NCBI RefSeq assembly: GCF_023278565.1
Contig: NC_064681.1
Span: 2,666,001-2,730,000 of the forward strand
Reading direction: 5' to 3'
DNA: 64,000 bases
DNA from: Colletotrichum lupini
Lineage: Eukaryota; Ascomycota; Sordariomycetes; Glomerellales; Glomerellaceae
Shown: one piece after another, positions 10,065 through 22,153 of the stretch
Position numbering within the stretch: position 1 is the stretch's first letter
Layout of the letters: each line of letters opens with the position of its first letter
Program-made: the position numbers and the translations under genes
Notes under the pieces: model-generated
What the model was told of the DNA's origin: nothing
The model's database searches: none
Seen by the model: only the letters and a program-made list of their open reading frames with translations

Positions 10065-13000
10065 TTTTGACTATTTTGATGTTGTTATTGCTGCTCGTGC
10101 GCTGTATCGAGTTCGAGTGTCGTGTAGTGTAGCGTGCTTGGTGCAGAACACAGCACAACTGTCGCAAGTAGGTTCCAAAGACTTTTTGAGCTTGATAACT
10201 GACAGACAGAAGGCTGCGAAGTTTCGTATCGAGTATCTGTGTCTTTGGGAGGGCTGTATCGTCGAGTGTTGGCCCTATATCCTGACTTGGATTGTATCGT
10301 TGGGGGTGAGCGCAGCGAGATGTACAGAGCGACACTGCCACGATTCCATTCCTGTAGGATCGTGTTGGACGTACACAGCAATTAGACGCCTCTCCGAGAG
10401 TGTAACTGTCAAGTCGGAAGAGGGACTAAAGCTGGAAAGGCAGAGGGGTATGAATACATGAGCAAGGGAAGAGAAGCGCTATGCTCGGCGCAACGAGAAG
10501 TGGGAATGGGAAAAGAAATAGAAACCCGAGCTACGTAGCAGAGGACCGGGGTGCGCTGCCCACATCGAGAGATAAGGCGGGTGTGGGACAGCGATGGACG
10601 CTGATGAAATCGAGCCAAGGGCCCGGGCGAGCGAGAGACAACTGCACGACCACACATAACCAGAATTGAACAGGGGGGGCGGCTTCGACTTTGGGTGTGG
10701 AACAAAGTGGGATGGGCCAACCTAGGTGCTAGGATGGGAGTGGGATGGGATGTGTCGTGGACTCGTGGAATGGGAACAGCGCCCCCCCGGACATGGATCG
10801 TAATGTTCACTTCAGAAAGCGGAAGGTCATAGCATCTCTCGAGGCGCCAGTGATTCCTATTGGAGCGGCGTGGGGACGTTGACAAGATCAGAGAGAGACA
10901 GAGAGAGACAGAGCAGCGCAACGCTTCGTCCGGCGTCCGTAACGGCCTAAACACGTTTCGGTTGGGGCCCTTGAGGCTTGGGAGGCGTTGTATTGACGGG
11001 CCACGGGGAACTCGGGGATTCTGAAGGAGACTGGAGACCAGCAAAAAGTCCATCATATTGCGGTCATGTCTGAGAGTTTGTGAGTTGTATTGGCTGTATT
11101 GTGTGGGTGGGATTAGCCCAGCGAGGGGAACTGAAGATGGTAGTGATTTGCTTGTAAATCCTCGTAACCGAAGTAGACAGGGAGGTACTTAATTCATGGT
11201 CGGGGAATCGGGGAAGACGGACTGAGGTCTCTCAGCCTCTCTTTTCGAGCAGAATTCTCAGTAACAGACAGGATACGGTACAAGTTACAAAGACCGAGAG
11301 GAAAGGGAAGAAAAAGGTGACGACAAGACAAGACGACAGGACGCTCCCTGCCGCGGGTTGAGGAGCAACCATCCCGTGAGATGGTGGGATAGGTGCGTGC
11401 CTGCCGGACTTAAGAGTGACCCCGTGTGAGTGAACCAATCTCGTGGGACAGCAGGCGCATGAGTTGGCGTCTGCCAGGCCTATCCATGACGCAGTTTCGC
11501 AGCTTCAAGGTCGATAAGGGGGGTGCCACAGTACCTCCAGAACCTGGGAAGTTCAGCCACAACCCAGATCTGTCAGGGCCGCCGTTGCTCTGTTGGAGGG
11601 GGCCAAACTCTTGTCTCTCGGTGCTCTGTGTACGTACTCCCCATACCTTACCTAGTTCACTTAGTGTAGACAACTCCGCAAGCTTGAGAAGATGATTTCT
11701 AAGCTTGAGCCACTCCCGCGCGGGCACTTTGCTCCAAGTTACATCACCAGAGTCAACTCCGCAGCCCGTCTGACGAACTATCCGAAAACAGAGTGACAGA
11801 GTCCCAACGCCCACCGGCTCGCCAAAAAGACGTTGTTAACTTTCAGCCTGTCAACTCGTCGTACCTAACCACCTAGGTAGTACCATCGCTGTCGCAGTTC
11901 AGCAGGCTTCAGATGTCCGAAGTCCGGTTAATCTAACGACAGTGAATGAACCCTCTCGTGCGCGCGCGCGCGCGCGGTGCCACGTACCTAGGTAGTTGCA
12001 CAAAGACATGTTGCATCCACAATTCCCGTCTCCTCCCCTTTACCTGAACGCCAGCACAAACTTTGATGCCCAGAATGGCAGCACGGCAATACTTCGTCCA
12101 ACACGACTCGACAAGGTTCGGTGGTCGGCATGTTTCAGCACCGACTGGCGGACCGGTCCCGCGGAACCACTCTCCTGGAAGACGCCACGCTTTTTCCTCA
12201 CATTCACTGGAAGTTTGCCCTGCTCTCTATGAATTCTGTCCAAGTTCCCCCTCTCTTTCACTGGGCTGGAAAGGTCGGCAGGTTTCGTCTTATCGTTGTC
12301 GTCATCGTATTCCGGTTTCCGATTCGGTGGCCCCTCTCAAGACAACCCGAGAGCGACTCGGACCACTTGGTCGTAGATAGATTATCCCATCTGCGTCTTG
12401 GGGGGATGTGTTTGCCGCCATCCGACGGCATATCCCCTGGGCTCCCGCGAGGGTGCGCTGTCTTGTTTGGACTCTGAGAGACGGCCACTCTTAAATTGTC
12501 AGACGGTGTTTTGCGCAAGCGACAACGTGCTGTCATTGCCTTTCTCGCCATGTGCTCGGTGCTGTTTGGATCGCCTGCTGCCGTGTTCCGCGGTGCCTGA
12601 TACCAGGAAACGGCTTGTTGAACAGCATGAGTCGGCATCTTGTGTTGGCTCCGCTCAACTGCGTGAACCCCAGAAGCCACGCCATATTGCAAAGCAAGTG
12701 CTCAGAGCTCGTCACGAACAACTCATCCACCAGACATATGTCCTCTTGTAATTGATTATTGTGCTGCATCGGAGGACAGAGGAAACCCCTCTCTTTCAAC
12801 CCAACAGGACGCGTGGATGCTACTATGCCTCGGCAGCAGAATAAGGAAAGTGAGGGGGTGACAAGCTGAGAGTTCATGAATGCGGCTGCTCTTATCAATC
12901 TAGTAGCGGAGCTGGGCCGCCAATCAATGCCAAGATCCATGCACCCTCACCTTGTGTCGTCGTAATTGACTTCGATCTATGCTTGCAGTACATTGCTTGA

Positions 13001-13544
13001 GTAGGGCAGCAGCATATACGATGTTAAACTTCCAGCTCGAAACCGCGGGCTTCGTAAAAATGCCGCCGTTATCTAGAATCGGAAAGATGCAAGAATGGTG
13101 TGTTTCTGACTGTCCAGAAATGCGATTGCTACAATCGGCTTTCGTATACTTTGGGTCAAAGCATGTCTGGTAAGAGTTTATTTCGTTTGGCTTGAGACGT
13201 TCTAGCCAGAGAGAAGCTTGCACCGGTGGCCCTGTCGGACTTTCAATCCGGACAGTCAGTAACTACACTAGGAATTAAGTTCTCTTGGAAATTTCAATCT
13301 TCACCGAGGATACCGAAACGCTGAGGTGTGTCTCGGTGAGCTGCATTAGGCTCTCGATGTGGAGCCAATCACTACCACTCACAGAAGCTGACTAAGACAT
13401 GCCAAGCCGCTCTCAGCCTTGTGTACCCATCCTTCACGATTGGCCTCGCATCACAATTTCTTTCGCGCAACGCCCTCGCGAAGGGGACTTTCGACAACCA
13501 CAACCTGCGCCGCAATCCGAATATCTTCAGCACTCGTCGTCATC
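10065..13544. other. Long gene-free region between the MFS gene and CEF1
   Basis: About 3.5 kb separates two divergently transcribed genes. The many open frames here overlap one another on both strands, are short, and show no recognisable motif or splice-consistent continuation. Contents I can see: a GA-rich purine tract near 10889-10912, an alternating GC run at about 11960-11977, a perfect 10-base palindrome TACCTAGGTA at 11985-11994, and a near copy ACCTAGGTAG at 11871-11880. It must hold the promoters of both flanking genes; a non-coding RNA could be present but is not visible. Confidence 0.6.
11960..11977. repeat. Alternating GC dinucleotide run
   Basis: About eight uninterrupted GC units followed by GGTGCC. 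Alternating purine-pyrimidine runs of this sort can adopt Z-DNA in vitro; no function is implied here. Confidence 0.85.
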
Positions 13545-15953
13545 ATGGGTGTCGTCAAGGGAGGAGTTTGGACCAACATCGAGGATGAAATCCTCAAGGC
13601 CTCAGTGTCAAAATATGGTCTGAACCAGTGGGCGCGTGTCTCGTCACTGCTCGCGCGCAAGACCCCGAAGCAGTGCAAGGCAAGATGGAACGAATGGCTG
13701 GACCCGAGCATCAAAAAGACGGAATGGAGCAAAGAGGAGGACGAGAAGCTTCTGCACCTCGCCAAGCTTATGCCGACACAATGGCGCACCATCGCTCCTG
13801 CCGTCGGCCGAACCGCCAACCAGTGTCTCGAGCGATACCAGAAGCTCCTCGACGAAGCCGAAGCAAGAGAAGCTAGCCAATTTGGACTCACGGGTATCGA
13901 TGGCGGCGAGGCATCGGCACCCAGCGCCGACGATGTTAGACGATTGCGCCCTGGCGAAGTCGACCCAGACCCAGAGAGCAAGCCCGCCCGACCCGACACG
14001 ATCGATCTTGACGAGGATGAAAAGGAGATGCTGAGCGAAGCCCGAGCGCGTCTAGCCAACACACAGGGCAAAAAGGCCAAGAGAAAGGCAAGAGAACGTC
14101 AGCAGGAGGAGTCGCGCCGTTTGGCGGCGCTGCAGAAGCGACGCGAGCTCAAAACGGCCGGCATCAACATCAAGGTCGTCACGCGCAAGAAGGGCCAGAT
14201 GGACTACAATGCCGACATTCCTTTTGAGAAGAAGGCTGCCCCAGGGTTCTACGATACCGCTGAAGAACAGGTCCGAAACGAGCACCAGCGAGAGGCTTTC
14301 GACCCGAGGAAACAACAGCTCGCGAGCAAGCGTAAGGGCGATGGCGACGATGATGGAGACAACAAGAGGAGGAAGAAGGAAAAGGAGGCGCCCTCAGCAT
14401 CATTCCAGGCTGCCGTGAAGGCGGGTCAGATGCAGAAGATCAGAGAGGCTGAGCAGAGCAGCAAGAGAAGGGCGCTGAATCTGCCTGCTCCTCAAGTCAG
14501 CGAGGGCGAGTTGGAGGAGATTGTCAAAATGGGTATGATGGGCGAGAGGGCAAGCATGATGGCGCGCCAGAGCGAGAACGATGCAACCCGTGGCCTGATT
14601 AGCGAATACTCGACCCTGAACAACAACGCCCCGATCCGAACCCCTCGAGCTCCCGCACAGGAAGACCACATCGCAAACGAGATCCGGAATATCAGAGCCT
14701 TAACAAACACTCAGTCTTCACTACTCGGTGGCGAGAATACTCCGCTACACGAAGGAACCGAGTCGACTGGATTCGATGGCGTCGCCCCCCGCAAGCAAGT
14801 GGTTGCGACACCGAACCCCCTGGCGACACCAATGCATACAGATAGCGTAGGCCAAACACCGGCACGCGTTGGACAGACTCCGATGAGGACGCCCCGCGAC
14901 AGCTTTGCTTTGAACGCCGACGGTAGCCAAGCCCTCGTCTCAGCGACGCCGAGAGATGTCAAGATGCGAGAGATGGCCCTACGCAGCCAGTTGAGACAAG
15001 GCCTTGCATCTTTACCCAAGCCCAAAGATACCGAGTGGGAGCTTGAACTTCCTGAAGACCAGAAGGAGGTTGCTCTGGACGAGGATCAGCTAATGGAAGA
15101 CGCTGGAGAGAGAGATCGTAGGGAACGCGAAATCAAGGCCGCACAAGAAGCACTGGAGGCGCGGAGACGGACACAGGTTATGCAGAGACAGCTGCCGCGG
15201 CCGGCCAAGGTGGACGTCTCGGCTCTGCTTTCAAATGCGGAGTCTTTCCAGGACAGTGCCGAAGCGCTCATTGCGCGAGAGGCTGCTGCTTTGGTCGCCA
15301 ACGATGCCGTCAAGTATCCTCTGCCCGGCTCCGAGATTAGCGGCGCTGCTCCTCGGCTAGACACCCTCAGCGACGACGACCTTGCAGAGGCACGGCTCCA
15401 GATTATGTTGGAGACGAAGCCGACTCCGTCCCCCGCCGAACTTCAAGTGTCCTTCGAGGCCAGGAGCAAGAGTTCTCTGCTCCTCGGTCTGGGATGCTAC
15501 GGTGACGACGAAGAAGAGGAGGAGGTAGCCATGAAGAATGCCTTTGACGTAAGTTACACCACAGACCGCGCCGTCTTTGATGCTTCCATTTGCTTCCCAG
15601 TACTAATCCCATCATCTCAGTCTATCCAAGATTCCATCGCCAGTACGGCCGAGGAGGGCATCAAGCTCGAGAAGAAGCTGGGCCTGCACCTGGGCGGCTA
15701 CCAGAAGCGCCAAAAGATGCTCAAGGACAAGATTGGCGAGGCCGCCGAGGCCCTGGATAAGGCCAACAACGCCCTCAGCGGGTTCAAGACGCTGGCCATC
15801 TCCGAGGAGGTGGCGATCCAGCGGCGTCTGAGCGCCCTGAGGGAAGAGGTCGGGTTCGTCAGCAGGAGGGAGCGCGAGGCGCAGGAGTTGTACCGTAAGA
15901 CCAAGGATGAGCTTGATGCGTTGCGGGTTAATGGGATGAATGGTCACTATTAA
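13545..15953 (+). CDS. cef1: Pre-mRNA-splicing factor Cef1/Cdc5
   Basis: A core subunit of the Prp19-associated complex of the spliceosome, needed for catalytic activation; nuclear. Two exons, 13545-15548 and 15621-15953, give 778 residues. The N-terminus is the signature pair of Myb repeats: repeat 1 starts [20 protein letters not shown] and ends ARWNEWLDP, and repeat 2 contains [20 protein letters not shown] and ends [15 protein letters not shown]. Basic nuclear-localisation stretches ([17 protein letters not shown]) follow, then a proline/threonine-rich middle with repeated TP sites ([16 protein letters not shown]), likely phosphorylated, and a C-terminal coiled coil that binds Prp19-complex partners. 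The intron 15549-15620 begins GTAAGT, has a TACTAAT branch site and ends CTCAG. It is 72 bases long with no stop, so an unspliced transcript would stay in frame. The ATG at 13545 is chosen since the family always starts directly before the first Myb repeat. Confidence 0.96.
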   Translation: MGVVKGGVWTNIEDEILKASVSKYGLNQWARVSSLLARKTPKQCKARWNEWLDPSIKKTEWSKEEDEKLLHLAKLMPTQWRTIAPAVGRTANQCLERYQKLLDEAEAREASQFGLTGIDGGEASAPSADDVRRLRPGEVDPDPESKPARPDTIDLDEDEKEMLSEARARLANTQGKKAKRKARERQQEESRRLAALQKRRELKTAGINIKVVTRKKGQMDYNADIPFEKKAAPGFYDTAEEQVRNEHQREAFDPRKQQLASKRKGDGDDDGDNKRRKKEKEAPSASFQAAVKAGQMQKIREAEQSSKRRALNLPAPQVSEGELEEIVKMGMMGERASMMARQSENDATRGLISEYSTLNNNAPIRTPRAPAQEDHIANEIRNIRALTNTQSSLLGGENTPLHEGTESTGFDGVAPRKQVVATPNPLATPMHTDSVGQTPARVGQTPMRTPRDSFALNADGSQALVSATPRDVKMREMALRSQLRQGLASLPKPKDTEWELELPEDQKEVALDEDQLMEDAGERDRREREIKAAQEALEARRRTQVMQRQLPRPAKVDVSALLSNAESFQDSAEALIAREAAALVANDAVKYPLPGSEISGAAPRLDTLSDDDLAEARLQIMLETKPTPSPAELQVSFEARSKSSLLLGLGCYGDDEEEEEVAMKNAFDVSYTTDRAVFDASICFPVLIPSSQSIQDSIASTAEEGIKLEKKLGLHLGGYQKRQKMLKDKIGEAAEALDKANNALSGFKTLAISEEVAIQRRLSALREEVGFVSRREREAQELYRKTKDELDALRVNGMNGHY
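15549..15620 (+). other. In-frame intron of CEF1
   Basis: GTAAGT donor, TACTAAT branch motif 20 bases before the end, CAG acceptor. Length is a multiple of three and the reading frame stays open, adding 24 residues if retained. Confidence 0.85.
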
Positions 15954-16143
15954 AGGGGGTGTGTGCGTGTATTTATAACGGGCGATGAGAACGGCAAGGC
16001 AAGGCAAGACAAGGCTTAGGCTTGGATTAAGGCAAGGCAAAATTGAAGCTTGTAAGATGATGCGGAACCGCGAAATGCTTCCGTTAGAATGCTAAAAGTA
16101 TCTATGCAACGCAAATGCTATATTAGATGACGCAGCGACAACT

Positions 16144-16156
16144 CCCCCCCCCCCCC
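16144..16156. repeat. Poly-C tract between convergent genes
   Basis: Thirteen consecutive C residues lie in the 249-base gap between the CEF1 stop and the stop of the convergent MFS gene. The length may be uncertain in an assembly. Confidence 0.8.
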
Positions 16157-16202
16157 TCAATTCATCATTACCAGTGGATGATAGATATTAGCCCCGGTTC
16201 CT

Positions 16203-18543
16203 TTACCGGCTTGTCTTTCTCGCACCCAGTCTGGGCAACTTGATCGGGACAAGCAGAGCCACCGAAACAAAAGCAATCACGACACAACACAGAAACGTCG
16301 TCCGCAATGCCGCCTCGTAGCTCATAACGACCTGCTCGCGGTACGCAGTCGGCAACTTCACAATCGACTCGACGCTCTCCCTCACCTTGCGAATCACCTC
16401 GTCCTTCTCCGGCCCCTGGACGTACTCGTCCAGATACCCCACCAGCGCATTCTGCACGACGAGACTACTGCTCGCCACGCCCAACACCATGCCGAGCGAG
16501 CGCCAGAGGATGAGGGTGCTCGTGACGACGGCCTGCTCGCGCTGTTCGCTTGCCGCCAAAACGGCCATGAAGGTACCGGGGAACTGGAAGCCCTGGCCGA
16601 TGGAGGAGGGGACGAGGCAGAGGAGGTAGACCCAGGAGGGCCAGCCGCGGCGCATGGCGGAGAGGGCGATGGTGCCGACGAGGAGGCCTACTGCGCCGGT
16701 GAGGGCTGGCCATTTGAGGCGGCGGGTGTAGGTTATCAGGAAGCCTGTTGCTGTGCCTACCATGGAGGAGACGATGGAGGGGAGGACGAGGTTGAGGCCT
16801 GACGAGGTTGCTGTTGTGAGGAGGACGGCTTGGAAGAAGAGGGGGCTGTTGTGCGTCAGGTTTTGAAGTTTTCTTGGAGGAGTAACCTGTCTTCGGGGGT
16901 GTCTAGATGAATACGGGGACTACACTGGGGACTTACATGTTGAAGAGGATGGCATTGCTGAGGAGAGCCGCGAAGAAGTTGGAAAAGATAAGGTTCATTC
17001 GAGGCGAGCGCCGGACTAGGTAAAGGGGCATGATGGGTCGGCTGACGTAGGATTGGACGTAGAGGAAGACGGGGAAGCAGACGCCAAAGATGGCGAGAGA
17101 TGCGATGACGAGAGGATGGGACCCTTGGATCTTCGTTAGCTCACTGTCACGAGGGCCGATATCATATCTATGGGGACTGATCTAAAAGCCACTTACATGG
17201 GAGAACATTTCCTCCGAGGTTCTGCAACGTTGCGGGAAAAAGACGTTAGTTCATGTGTTCAAAGAGCCTGGCTACGCCACTGCCTAACAGATCCCCTTCA
17301 TGCAATTCTACGAGGCCGGAAAGACGGGAGATAAAACTTACAAGACCAAGAACGAAGAAGGTAATGGCCGTGGTCAGGAGGATGGAGCCCTTGAAATCAA
17401 AAGCCTTGAGGGCCTCGACGAAGGTCTCCCGCTTGGTGCCAGCCATACCCAGATCGCTGGGGACGGCGATCATGGCGATAATGCAGCAGATGATGAGGGG
17501 CGGAACCTGGATGCCGAATTCCCAGCGCCAGCCGAGGTGGTCGGCCATGGCGCCGCCCAGGGCCGCGCCGAGGGCGGATCCCACGCCGTAGATCATGTTG
17601 ATGTAGGATTGGTATGCGCCGCGGTTCCTGTGTCATTGTCAGCTTTCAAACCCGTTTCACGGTGACTGTCTTCTCATGGTGAGGTAATGTCGAAGTGGAC
17701 GTTCGTGTGCATTCTTACAAAAGTGCACAAGAACGACTTTTGCAGACTGAAGGGAACCACTCACTCAATCGGAACCAAATCGCTAACAATGATACTACCC
17801 AGAGTCATCATCCCGCCGGCACCAAGTCCGCATGCCGCCCGGGCAAGGATGAAGCTCGTCATGCTCTGCGCGAGCGCGCACCACACCGTCGCGAGGCAGA
17901 AGATGACCATGGTGGCGACGTACGGCGGCTTCCGGCCCACGCTGTCCGACAACCGGCCCAGGATGGGCTGAAACGCCGAAGACGTCAACAAGAACGCCGT
18001 CGAAAGCCACGAAGCGCTGTTGGAGGCCTTGAAGTAGGACGTGATGACGGGGTGGGACGAGGCCATGATGGTGCCGTCGAAGCAGGCGATGAAGTAGGTG
18101 AGGAGGATCTCGGAGAAGATGAACCAGAAGCGGGAGCGGGAGATGCCGTTTAGGAAGGGTGTCGAGGCGACGCTGCTGCTGATGGAGACGGCGTCGTCGT
18201 TGTCGCTGTCATCGTCTACGGCGGCGATGCCTCCGGCCTCGGAGGCGCGGTCGGAGCGGCTTGCGAGCGAGGGCCGGCGGTGCTTGGAGGCCGTGCTGTA
18301 GCGCCGGGGACCGCGGAGGAGGGGGTTCACGGTCGACTCGGGCTCCAGGAAGGGTCCCGTGGAGGGAATGGACCTGGAGAGCAAGAGGTCGAATTCGTTT
18401 GGCGGGATGGCGTTTTCGTCTTGCGGGGTGATGGGGAGAGGGGTCGTGGGCTCGTCGACTTGGAGGAGAGGCGTGCGCTCGGTGGAGTGGTTGACGTTTG
18501 ACGCCGCCGACGACGAGGCCGGGTTGGCTTTCCGGGGTGCCAT
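16203..18543 (-). CDS. MFS transporter, vacuolar basic amino acid (Vba/Fnx1)-like
   Basis: A drug:H+ antiporter-2-like MFS protein, closest by eye to the fungal Vba/Fnx1 group that moves basic amino acids into vacuoles. Five exons on the minus strand, 17765-18543, 17342-17627, 17197-17221, 16937-17123 and 16203-16845, join in consistent phases to give 639 residues. The third exon is only 25 bases, encoding the NLGGNVLPW motif with its neighbours; skipping it would break the frame. A long soluble N-terminus (about 130 residues) carries the acidic DEFDLLL-like element PPNEFDLLLSRS. Motif A reads GRLSDSVGRKPP, the antiporter motif C region reads GLGAGGMMTLGSIIVSDLVP, and ENRGAYQSY spans the first splice. 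About 14 helices are expected. Convergent with CEF1. Substrate is inferred from family only. Confidence 0.9.
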
Positions 18544-20446
18544 TGCGAAGAATTGGTTTTACGGAAGAGCAGACAAGGGTGGCATTCAGAAAATTTCACG
18601 ATGGGACCGGGCGGGAGATCTGCCTTCATGAATCAGTCTTGTGCGGTCTTGGTAGGTATGGGGCCGGGGGTTGAAAAGCTTACTCGAGAGATCTAGATTC
18701 TGCAGATTTGAGATAGAGTATTGCAGATGGACCGCGCGCAAGAGAAAACAAAGTCAAGCCTAACAACGTTGTTGTCCTCCGATGCTAACAATTGCTATTC
18801 AGTCTCAAAGGATTGAGGCTCAGGAAACACAATTCGATGACATAAGTGACAGACCGCAAGCGAATGTCATGAGTCAAGAGAGATGGGATGAGGTGAAAGG
18901 AGAAAATTAGACTGATCACCGAGAAAGAGGAAAAGAGACGAATCTCAGGTAAGGCAGGAAAGAGAAATTCCGCATTGAGATGGGACGCGAGCGCGAGGAA
19001 AGCACGCCTTTTTCTGCTCACCCTTGCCCCGGAAAGCCGTTGACTCAATAAATCGGTGTACCTACTTTTGTACCTTTTTTTTTCTACTCTTGGGATCCGC
19101 CGTTTCCTTGTTCCCCGAGGGACCTCACAATATTAACGTTGGTAGTAAGCAGCCATGCAGAAAAAGGACCCAAGGAGTACATGGCGCTGCGGTATTGCTC
19201 CCGCCTACCGCTTACCGCCGGTCACGGCCCCGGCCTTTGCACGCTGGCAAGCCCAAGTTTGCCGGACCTGCTGACTCTTTTCAACTGTCAGCGACGGCGT
19301 TGGCCCTCCTACAAGTCTTACGGCCTACCTCAAACCCCTCGCTTCCAACCCCCCTCCATCTGCATCACGCTCAACTCTCACTAAGACGGGATACCTTGTC
19401 GTGTACAATAAGGGCGTCGAACTAGAAAGATCCTTATCCTGCCCCTCCAACTTCCGTCGCCGTTGCCCATACCAATGGCCTCAAAAATTGTTCATTGTCC
19501 AATCACGCAATAGCGGGTATGCAAAGGCGGCAGAAGCGTACAGCGCGGACTCAAGCCGATATGTGCCCGCTTAGCTTACCTGATTAGCAGGCGCGAACAC
19601 CGCTCAGCGAATGCGATGGGGGGAGGGAGGAGATATTGCCCACTTCCCCAGCTGGGTGTCTTGCTTTTCCCGCTGCAGACTTGTCTACATAGAGCGGCGT
19701 TTTTGTAGTGGGCCGAAGGATCTGATCCTAGAGTGGGGGGTTCCTTCCATCCCGGCCAGCGGGGGTCCCGTTCCGGTGCCGGGTATCGGAGCCGACCCGA
19801 TGTGGTACATGGGAACCTGCCGCGATGCTGTCGTACGTGTGCCACCGTCTCGCCTTTCTGTATAACCTCACATCTCGCTGAATCTCTGCATCAATTCTGG
19901 TCTACCAATCTTCCTCAATCGCGTTCAGAGAGCCGCCGAAGTCGATGTCGCACCGATCGGAGTGTATCACCGGCAAGATTGAGAATCACTCGGGAGTTTT
20001 CTGGGCAGCACTCTGCATGCTGCCAGGGACCGGACCAATGTGCGACAAAGATATTGAATATGCGACTCTCCGCCGATCGAAACACCGATTTCTGCATTGC
20101 ATCTATCGTGTCTGATTCTGCTTGTCTCGTTTCCTTGGGCCCGGGCGGGAATGAACTTTGAAGCCGAAGCCGATGATTCGATCAATGGAGCCGATGCCGA
20201 ACTGTTAAGAACCTAGCTTCCTAGGATTTCGTACCCCTGATTAAACGGCTGAATGCATGCGATGTTTGACCTCGTTTAGGTAATTGACTGTTTGTCTGGT
20301 TGGAACCACAATATTTCGGACTCGCACAAGACTCTGAATAAGACCAAAGATCGAATGCAGTCTGAGAGGAGCTTGCGCGCTGTGAACTGGTGTTCAGTAT
20401 GCTGCGAGCCTTCGCGGCTTTTCAACTGAGTCTTTCAATGGGGTAC
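18544..20446. other. Gene-free region upstream of the Vba-like MFS gene
   Basis: This 1.9-kb stretch lies between the MFS start and the stop of the minus-strand F-box gene. Open frames around 19024-20161 overlap on both strands without motifs. There is no tRNA, repeat or mobile element that I can recognise. Confidence 0.5.
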
Positions 20447-22153
20447 CTATGGCTTTTCTTCCTCCATCTCAGAATCGTAATCATACACCGAAACAGGATA
20501 ATCCTCCCGCGACCCAGCCTTCTTGATAAGCTTCATATCGAGCATTTGCAAGAACAGCCTATCGTTAGCGTCCTCATCGTAGTCGTCCGTCCAAATAGAA
20601 TTATAGTTCTCCCACTGCCTGTTGTTGTGCTCGTAACGCGGATGGTTGGAAAAGTAGCTGAGCTGTTCCGCGCGAAAGAGCTCAAGATCAGGGCAGTTCG
20701 TCCTCAGGTGCGCAAATACGTCTTCCCAATTGCCCCCATCCCAGTGGATCTTGACGTCGTCAAAGTTGACCCGGCGGATCGCCGAATCCTGTGACGATAA
20801 CGGAACCGCCGACAATAGTTGTAGAAGCGACGGTATGTTTGTCCATATCCGGCGGAGCGAGAGGTCGCGCAGATATTTGGATTTGAATCGGGGATTGTCC
20901 CACTGCTGAACGTCCAAGTTGAGATAATGCGTCGCCTCGATGCCGAGTGCCTCAAGTTTGGGGCAAGATGCCACCAAGACCCAGAGTGCGTCCTGATGTT
21001 CTCTGTTGGGATAGGTTGCCTGCACATTACTCGGCGCAACCGATCCCAGGATAGTCGTTCTATCGCCGTCGTTATTTTCCTCCTCTATCTTGGTGTATTG
21101 TGCGCTTCCGCTCGGTCCAGTCTCGTCGACGATAACCAAGCGTAGCTTCCTAAGGCGATCCCGAGCATCTTGAGAGAGGCCGCCAGCCAATTGTCCAATA
21201 TGCCACGTCGAAGGCACCGCAAAGCTGAGGTCCACTAAGTGTTGGAATCCCGGACTGGTCAGACCGTGTTTCACTGTTGCTAAAACTTCATCTACACCTT
21301 GCATGTCGTAACAATTTGCCATGAGATCGTGTTTGCTGTGTGCCGCAGGGAAGTCAACACTGAAGCGCTCTATGTGCTTGACAGTGTTAAAAAAGCGTCG
21401 AAGAAGCGCGTGTTCATTGTTCTTCCCGTAATGGAGCTCGTGCCTAGAGCGTGTCGGGTCCGAGGTCCACCAATCTGTCGTTCTAAGTTTGTCGACATAG
21501 GAGTTCAAGATGATGTAGTCGTCATCGACATCCTGACCTTCGAACCTGCGTCAGCCTTGAGTCAGTCGTTCGTTCTTATATAGGCAGTAGACTCGAGTAA
21601 GCTTGCTGGCGTTTTGCAAAGACGGAGAGTGCTCAGGACATGGCGGTGGACGAGTAAATCTTACATCTCAAAGTCGTACGAGTACAACCGCGAGAAAGTT
21701 CGTAGTCCATCGAGATCGTGGAGGCTGAGACTTCTGATCCAACTACATGGACCGCCATCAGGCCCGTCGCAGATTCGGATGAGTTTCTCGAGACGATTCC
21801 GATCATCAAAGGGTACGCTCCACCATTCGTGCTTCTGCAGCATTCTGATTACGGAGGAGTTCCATTGGCGCGAGACCAAGCGCAAGTTCCAGAAGCCGCC
21901 TCCGATGGGGGGCAGTTCGCCCTGGTTTAACTTCTGCAAGGAGCCGGAACCGTGTCGCGTATTAACAGGAAGCCGCGCTGAGTGTGACGTGAAAAACTTC
22001 CAGTCGCCTAGAGAGTAGACGCCTCGGACTTTTGCCAATGGCTGGTAGACCATCAACCCATCAAGGACCTATCGAAGGCGCAGGATTAGCCGACCGCACA
22101 CAGTTGAGAGAGATTCAACGGACCTGGTCAAGTATTTCGGAAGGAAGTTCCAT
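20447..22153 (-). CDS. F-box-like protein of unknown target
   Basis: F-box proteins are the substrate-recognition subunits of SCF ubiquitin ligases; the target here is unknown. Three minus-strand exons, 22124-22153, 21665-22068 and 20447-21545, are separated by introns with GTCCGT and GTAAGA donors and TAG/CAG acceptors. They give 510 residues with matching phases. The short first exon matters because it supplies the start of the F-box: MELPSEILDQ joins VLDGLMVYQPLAKVRGVYSL, with LRLVSRQWNSSVIRML about 50 residues on, both typical of the F-box core. The remaining 350 residues contain spaced Leu-rich stretches (LDLSLRR-type, CPKLEALGIEA, CPDLELFRAEQ) that resemble degenerate leucine-rich repeats, and an acidic end (SEMEEEKP). 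Such proteins are numerous and fast-evolving in filamentous fungi. Confidence 0.82.

Noticed and set aside
11410..12692. Several 100-145 codon open frames on both strands in the long gap
   Set aside because: They overlap each other, have no motifs, signal peptides or splice-consistent extensions, and are expected in GC-balanced DNA.
13212..13260. Possible tRNA around CGGACTTTCAATCCGG
   Set aside because: It resembles an anticodon arm, but no acceptor stem, A box or T-loop (GTTCRA) surrounds it.
15954..16202. Tandem GGCAAGGCAAG stretch after CEF1
   Set aside because: Only a few imperfect copies of a 5-base unit in a 3' untranslated region; not worth calling as a repeat feature.
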